From: Stomorhina lunata | Taxonomy: Eukaryota > Arthropoda > Insecta > Diptera > Rhiniidae | Length of the DNA stretch: 64,000 nucleotides | Reading direction: 5' to 3' | Assembly: GCA_933228675.1 (NCBI GenBank) | Contig: OW121743.1 | Location: forward strand, 12,991,371 to 13,055,370 | Shown: in pieces, positions 63,641 through 64,000 of the stretch | Layout of the letters: every line of letters starts with the position of its first letter | Position numbering within the stretch: the stretch's first letter is position 1 | Made by a program: the position numbers and the translations under genes | Notes under the pieces: model-generated | What the model saw: the letters and a program-made list of their open reading frames with translations, nothing else | Databases searched by the model: none | What the model was told of the DNA's origin: nothing

Positions 63641-64000
63641 CACGTTCTCCTGTGTACTACCAACCAAATATTTCATTGACATAGAAATACTGCAAGTATG
63701 GCCTTTTTGTCCTGCCTATAGTGATGAGTTTGAAATTCTACTTCTTGCCATGTTAAACTCCAAGGTACTTGGAACGCTCAGCGAAAAGAAATTCATATGG
63801 TTTGGTTATATCCTGGTAAACATAACTAATTTAGTATTGTTTGAATTTACGACAAGACCAAGACTTTACACCAATTTAATCTAGGGATAGCAGGATATCT
63901 TAAGGTAAGTTTTGAGAAGTGATATTTTAAGGTTATGTTTCTATATTTTGAAACTAGATTATTTTTATTAAAAATTTCAATATAACCCTATTTTTTTTAA
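63641..64000. other. Right window edge, unassigned
   Basis: No gene or repeat family recognised. Confidence 0.4.

Overview
The window is AT-rich, intron-rich DNA of a higher fly. I infer a calyptrate or otherwise large-genome brachyceran (blowfly or house-fly type) from the two host genes, the transposon families and the size of the introns. Only two host protein-coding genes are supported, and they lie head to head. rngo (the Ddi1 orthologue) is on the minus strand, with five coding exons between 12339 and 3089. Rcd-1 (CNOT9/CAF40) is on the plus strand, with five coding exons between 15812 and 50815. All splice junctions were read directly, and each set of exons joins into one open frame: 407 codons for rngo and 300 for Rcd-1.

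Layout. 1-1650: a Jockey-like LINE broken by a SINE and a MITE. 2816-2954: a frameshifted relic of a UBA domain just past the rngo stop codon. 3089-12339: rngo, with introns full of mobile DNA, including a SINE-derived 220/440-bp tandem array. 12340-15811: the divergent intergenic region, with a LINE split by an INE-1-like repeat. 15866-41690: a 25.8-kb first intron of Rcd-1, entered after only 18 codons. It holds LINE, mariner, pogo-like and SINE relics, a 31-bp palindromic minisatellite of about 74 copies, and a cluster of the motif TGTAKCGTCCGTCA. 42347-50452: Rcd-1 intron 3, with two inverted copies of a DD37E-type mariner, two LINEs and two palindromic elements. 50816-61815: the Rcd-1 3' flank, with three arrays of an 11-bp minisatellite, a duplicated spacer, and a 3.36-kb hAT-like element that has an 8-bp target duplication and itself carries a Helitron-like body between 805-bp direct repeats. 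61816-64000: LINE fragments.

The host genes are not a pathway cluster. Rngo is a ubiquitin-proteasome shuttle with a retroviral-type aspartic protease domain. Rcd-1 is a core subunit of the CCR4-NOT deadenylase. The most notable observations are the apparent loss of the Rngo UBA domain, the motif cluster in Rcd-1 intron 1, the inverted mariner pair in one intron, the nested hAT/Helitron-like structure, and LINE 3' tails made of CCTAA, the telomere pentamer of other insects. No rRNA, functional tRNA, CRISPR array or bacterial-type feature is present.
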